Source: Bacteroidales bacterium (lineage in GTDB: Bacteria > Bacteroidota > Bacteroidia > Bacteroidales > Prolixibacteraceae). From it: DNA of 43,942 nucleotides. This document shows positions 41,410 to 43,942 of the stretch, one piece after another (the first letter of the stretch is position 1; every line of letters starts with the position of its first letter). The notes beneath the pieces are model-generated. The model was not told the DNA's origin. It saw only the letters and a list, made by a program, of their open reading frames with translations, and did no database searches. Location: NCBI GenBank assembly GCA_015654795.1, contig JAATGF010000171.1, positions 1 through 43,942 of the forward strand, in the 5' to 3' direction. The position numbers and the translations under genes are program-made.

Positions 41410-41628
41410 ATGTCAAGAAAACCTATAGGAATTGTCCTCATTATTATTGGGGTAATTATGATTATTTACACGGGATTCAACTATGTAACTACTGAAAAAG
41501 TGGTTGACTTAGGGCCGCTAAAAATAAACGCTGAAAAGAATCATCCAGTACAATGGTCTCCTATTGTGGGCGTCATATTACTTGTTGGCGGTATTGTGGT
41601 TCTGGTGACAAGCAAGGATAAAGGTTAA
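41410..41628 (+). CDS. Small two-helix membrane protein (DUF3185-like)
   Basis: A 72-residue protein with two membrane helices: IGIVLIIIGVIMIIYTGFNYV (about 6-26) and IVGVILLVGGIVVLVTS (52-68). The 25-residue loop VDLGPLKINAEKNHPVQWSP carries the pattern seen in small DUF3185-like membrane proteins of Bacteroidota. No signal peptide is needed. It stands alone between repeat copy 4 and a terminator-like hairpin. I do not know its role; its position next to the lmo0937-type gene suggests a related stress or envelope function, but it lacks the shared promoter motif. Confidence 0.7.
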   Translation: MSRKPIGIVLIIIGVIMIIYTGFNYVTTEKVVDLGPLKINAEKNHPVQWSPIVGVILLVGGIVVLVTSKDKG

Positions 41629-41757
41629 ATGGCAAACGTTAACCTTTATCCTTATTTTAAAAATGTTTAAAGTATTGAGCTTTATGATTTTATTAAACAC
41701 TTTTTTAAAACGCCATTTCGTCTGTTATTTTAGAGCGTTACTTACCTTCCTGGAATA

Positions 41758-41778
41758 GGCGGCCTTATTTATGCCGCC
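41758..41778 (+). terminator. Possible terminator after the DUF3185-like gene
   Basis: GGCGGC (41758-41763) and GCCGCC (41773-41778) form a GC-rich 6-bp stem, followed by GTATTTATTT. It is 130 bp after the stop. Confidence 0.45.
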
Positions 41779-41822
41779 GTATTTATTTATCGATAGGTGT
41801 TTTAATTGAAATAGGTACCCAG

Positions 41823-41872
41823 TTAAAACACAAAAGTCTATTTCTGTAAAGAAGTGGGCTTTTGTGTTTTAA
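41823..41872. other. Long perfect hairpin in a gene-free gap
   Basis: TTAAAACACAAAAG (41823-41836) and CTTTTGTGTTTTAA (41859-41872) are perfectly complementary over 14 bp around a 22-base loop. It could be a bidirectional terminator or part of a structured RNA; no gene ends close to it. Confidence 0.6.
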
Positions 41873-41991
41873 AGCGATTTTACCTTATCCAATCTATCCA
41901 GGATTCAGGTTCAAACATTTCTCAAAAAAATCGAAATTTACTCCCGTCAACAAAGAGATTTTCCACGTATTATGCAGTAAATAAATGTTTT

Positions 41992-42023
41992 AATATGAAC
42001 TTCCGGTCCGCTAAGTTCATATT
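41992..42023. other. Inverted repeat upstream of the GH130 gene
   Basis: AATATGAACTT (41992-42002) and AAGTTCATATT (42013-42023) are perfect 11-bp arms around CCGGTCCGCT. It lies 95 bp before the GH130 start and has no T-tract, so an operator is more likely than a terminator. Confidence 0.55.
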
Positions 42024-42117
42024 TAAATAAATGGCTGGCAAAAAATGCGAATAACGTCTATGGAAACGTTACCTTCGCAAAACAGAATTTTTTAACTTCT
42101 TTTTAAGACTGAAAGCA

Positions 42118-43710
42118 ATGTTAGTAGCTGTGACCAGAAAAAAATTTACATTTTCTCCCGATTCATCAAGAGTAATCGCCCGTTTTCTATATTTGAATGA
42201 TGAAAGATCGGCTGACATAATCAGAAAGGTATTGGCAATGCCCAAAAAAGAGGTAAGTATTGCCATGAGTCAGTTACTCAGAGGGTATTCGCGGCGACAC
42301 AGGAATATTTCACGAATTTTTGATAAACATTTTGCTAAACTCGCACCCATATTTGATAAGATTGAGGTGAACGAAGAGGATCTTAGCGCCGCCCAGAAGA
42401 CACTGATAGGCTCGTACTTCACAATGGAATATTCCATCGAATCAGCTGCTTTTTTTAATCCATCCATTATAGAAGATCCCGATCAGTCAGAAATAGGAAC
42501 TGATGAAAAAAGGGTGATTTTTAGTTTCCGAGCCACCGGCGAAGGGCATATTTCCTCTATCGTTTTCCGTTCTGGAATTCTTGACAAGAATAATAACCTC
42601 ACGATCGATCCTGTTGGTAAAATGCTGGCCGAAGCTGATGTAATCAAACGAAATTCTTACGAGAAAAAAGCTTTCCGTGAGAAACTTGATGAAATGCAAA
42701 GCCATGGGAATATTATTTCACCTGCTATTCTGGATAAACATGATGAAAAACCTGATCAGGGAAATGTTATTCCTCCTGTTGTACTGGATATGCAGAGTGA
42801 GACTCCTGACCATAAAAATGTTGTTTCTCCGGCTTTTATTCTCGATAAACTTGGTGATAATTTTACCTATGGCGATCTGATGAGGAATATTGAAATAGCC
42901 AAAAAAGGTTCTGATCTTACCGAAGATCAGGTAAAAATAATCAATCAAATGATGTGGCTGGCTTCCTCGCACTACGAGATTTATTTCTCGATTGATTCAG
43001 CTATTTCCGAGAGAGTTATTTTCCCAATTTCAGCAACTGAGCAAGGAGGTATTGAAGATGCCCGTTTTGTTAAATTCACTGATGAAAAGGGTGAAATAAC
43101 TTATTATGCAACCTATACTGCTTACGATGGGATGAATATTCTTCCGAAATTAATCAAAACAACCGATTTTTATAATTTCCAGATATTACCTATCAATGGT
43201 GAGGTTGCCCGAAACAAAGGCATGGCCCTTTTCCCCAGAAAGATCAACGGAAAGTATGCAATGCTGTGTAGGATTGATGGTGTAAATAATTATATTGCTT
43301 ATTCTGATAGTATCAATATATGGCATGAAGCGAAAATAATACAGGAGCCCAAATACCCATGGGAACTTGTGCAAATAGGCAATGCCGGTTCTCCGATTGA
43401 AACGGAAGATGGTTGGTTGGTTATTACCCATGCGGTTGGTTCAATGAGGGAATACACGCTGGGAGCATCCCTGTATGAACTTGAAAATCCGGAGAAAGAA
43501 ATTGGAAGACTGCGCAGCCCGTTGATGGTGCCAAACGAGTTTGAAAGAGAGGGTTATGTACCAAATGTAATTTATTCATGTGGATCTATTGTTCATAATA
43601 ACAATCTAATTATTCCATATGCAATGTCCGATCATTCATCTACTTATGCTACTGTTGATCTTCGGGAACTACTGAACGTGCTGAAGACCTCAGGAACCAA
43701 TGACAAGTAA
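42118..43710 (+). CDS. GH130-family glycoside phosphorylase or hydrolase
   Basis: A 530-residue cytoplasmic protein with the five-bladed beta-propeller of GH130, which act on beta-mannosides, mostly as phosphorylases. Seen: the N-terminal region MLVAVTRKKFTFSPDSSRVI; YFTMEYSIESAAFFNPSI (100-117); SFRATGEGHISSIVFR (136-151); FVKFTDEKGEITYYATYTAYDG; MALFPRKINGKYAMLCRIDG; GSPIETEDGWLVITHAVG; and YVPNVIYSCGSIVHNNNLIIPYAMSD near the end. Residues 197-250 are three imperfect 18-residue repeats inserted in a linker. No signal peptide. No glycosyltransferase or mannose-processing partner lies next to it, so its substrate is not indicated. It is followed by a strong terminator. Confidence 0.88.
   Translation: MLVAVTRKKFTFSPDSSRVIARFLYLNDERSADIIRKVLAMPKKEVSIAMSQLLRGYSRRHRNISRIFDKHFAKLAPIFDKIEVNEEDLSAAQKTLIGSYFTMEYSIESAAFFNPSIIEDPDQSEIGTDEKRVIFSFRATGEGHISSIVFRSGILDKNNNLTIDPVGKMLAEADVIKRNSYEKKAFREKLDEMQSHGNIISPAILDKHDEKPDQGNVIPPVVLDMQSETPDHKNVVSPAFILDKLGDNFTYGDLMRNIEIAKKGSDLTEDQVKIINQMMWLASSHYEIYFSIDSAISERVIFPISATEQGGIEDARFVKFTDEKGEITYYATYTAYDGMNILPKLIKTTDFYNFQILPINGEVARNKGMALFPRKINGKYAMLCRIDGVNNYIAYSDSINIWHEAKIIQEPKYPWELVQIGNAGSPIETEDGWLVITHAVGSMREYTLGASLYELENPEKEIGRLRSPLMVPNEFEREGYVPNVIYSCGSIVHNNNLIIPYAMSDHSSTYATVDLRELLNVLKTSGTNDK
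42706..42867 (+). repeat. Three 54-bp imperfect tandem repeats within the GH130 gene
   Basis: They encode three 18-residue units, GNIISPAILDKHDEKPDQ, GNVIPPVVLDMQSETPDH and KNVVSPAFILDKLGDNFT (residues 197-250). The last unit is the one that resembles the linker of ordinary GH130 proteins; the first two look like added copies. Confidence 0.8.
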
Positions 43711-43741
43711 TATGATTTCTTTTAAGTAATTGCCAGTCAGG

Positions 43742-43791
43742 GATGTCGCATTTCATTCCATATGTACAGGAAGAAATGCGACATCTTTTTT
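43742..43791 (+). terminator. Terminator of the GH130 gene
   Basis: GATGTCGCATTTC (43742-43754) pairs perfectly with GAAATGCGACATC (43773-43785), followed by TTTTTTG. The last 150 bp of the window show no gene. Confidence 0.92.
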
Positions 43792-43942
43792 GTCACAATC
43801 ACCTGAAATATCCTTCCCGACGTCCGAAATACTATTTAATATATTATTAAAAACTTTTATGCAATAGCTATGCTTTAATTCTTCTTTTATCGTCATAAGT
43901 GTCACTATTCCAGTATTGTAAACTCCAAATTATTTATGCAAA

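Noticed and set aside
1-43942. tRNA, rRNA, insertion sequences, prophage or plasmid genes
   Set aside because: No tRNA-like cloverleaf, rRNA motif, transposase, integrase or replication-initiator gene was seen on either strand by reading; a small RNA gene could still be missed without a covariance search.

Overview
The window looks like chromosomal DNA of a Bacteroidota species, probably a free-living relative of the Bacteroidales/Marinilabiliales. Evidence: many genes are preceded by the Bacteroidota -7 element TAnnTTTG and lack strong Shine-Dalgarno sites; there are eukaryotic-type hexokinase, GH29, GH130, Tat-exported Gfo/Idh/MocA and CHASE3/PAS hybrid-kinase genes of the kind common in that phylum; and MetRS carries a KISTS signature. 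Placement below phylum is inference. No rRNA, tRNA, CRISPR array, transposase or phage gene was found.

Layout. 1-6.5 kb: an NmrA-type reductase divergent from two secreted glycoside hydrolases (GH29 fucosidase, then a clan GH-D-like enzyme) and an M24 peptidase. 6.9-10.3 kb (minus): a GT2 glycosyltransferase, a GT-C membrane protein with TPRs and a small membrane protein. 10.4-15.9 kb (minus): an operon for a four-haem NapC/NrfH cytochrome fused to a SUMF1 domain, two Tat-exported Gfo/Idh/MocA oxidoreductases and a ThuA-like lipoprotein; probably periplasmic sugar redox chemistry. 16.5-28.4 kb: mostly housekeeping (polA, an ArsR regulator, polyprenyl synthase, deoC, a MazG-like protein, dtd, a YqaA-like protein, hexokinase, a deoxyinosine glycosylase, rbfA, a methyltransferase, a LolC/E-type permease). 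28.5-30.6 kb: a divergent OmpR regulator/histidine kinase pair. 31.5-33.6 kb: metG. 33.8-41.6 kb: the most interesting block, an AraC-type regulator, a 1440-residue hybrid histidine kinase and a one-domain response regulator, flanked by two paralogous small envelope proteins and an lmo0937-type membrane peptide. 42.1-43.7 kb: a GH130 enzyme with an internal tandem repeat.

Main discovery candidate. The AraC/kinase operon and both paralogous small-protein genes have the same promoter architecture: GTGTGAATKATGTAAC, a second GTAAY exactly 21 bp downstream, and a TTTG -7 core exactly 51 bp after the first GTAAC. The three sites agree to the base although the sequence between the elements differs. 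This suggests an autoregulated signalling system, possibly an envelope-stress system, whose regulator binds a two-turn direct repeat.

Other points: the cytochrome-SUMF1 fusion; a dispersed intergenic repeat family with four copies (one inverted); a perfect 14-bp-arm palindrome; a phased 11-bp tandem repeat upstream of the yqaA-dtd-mazG-deoC operon; and nine 21-residue coiled-coil repeats plus four near-copy PAS domains inside the hybrid kinase. All calls come from reading the sequence; no database search was run.
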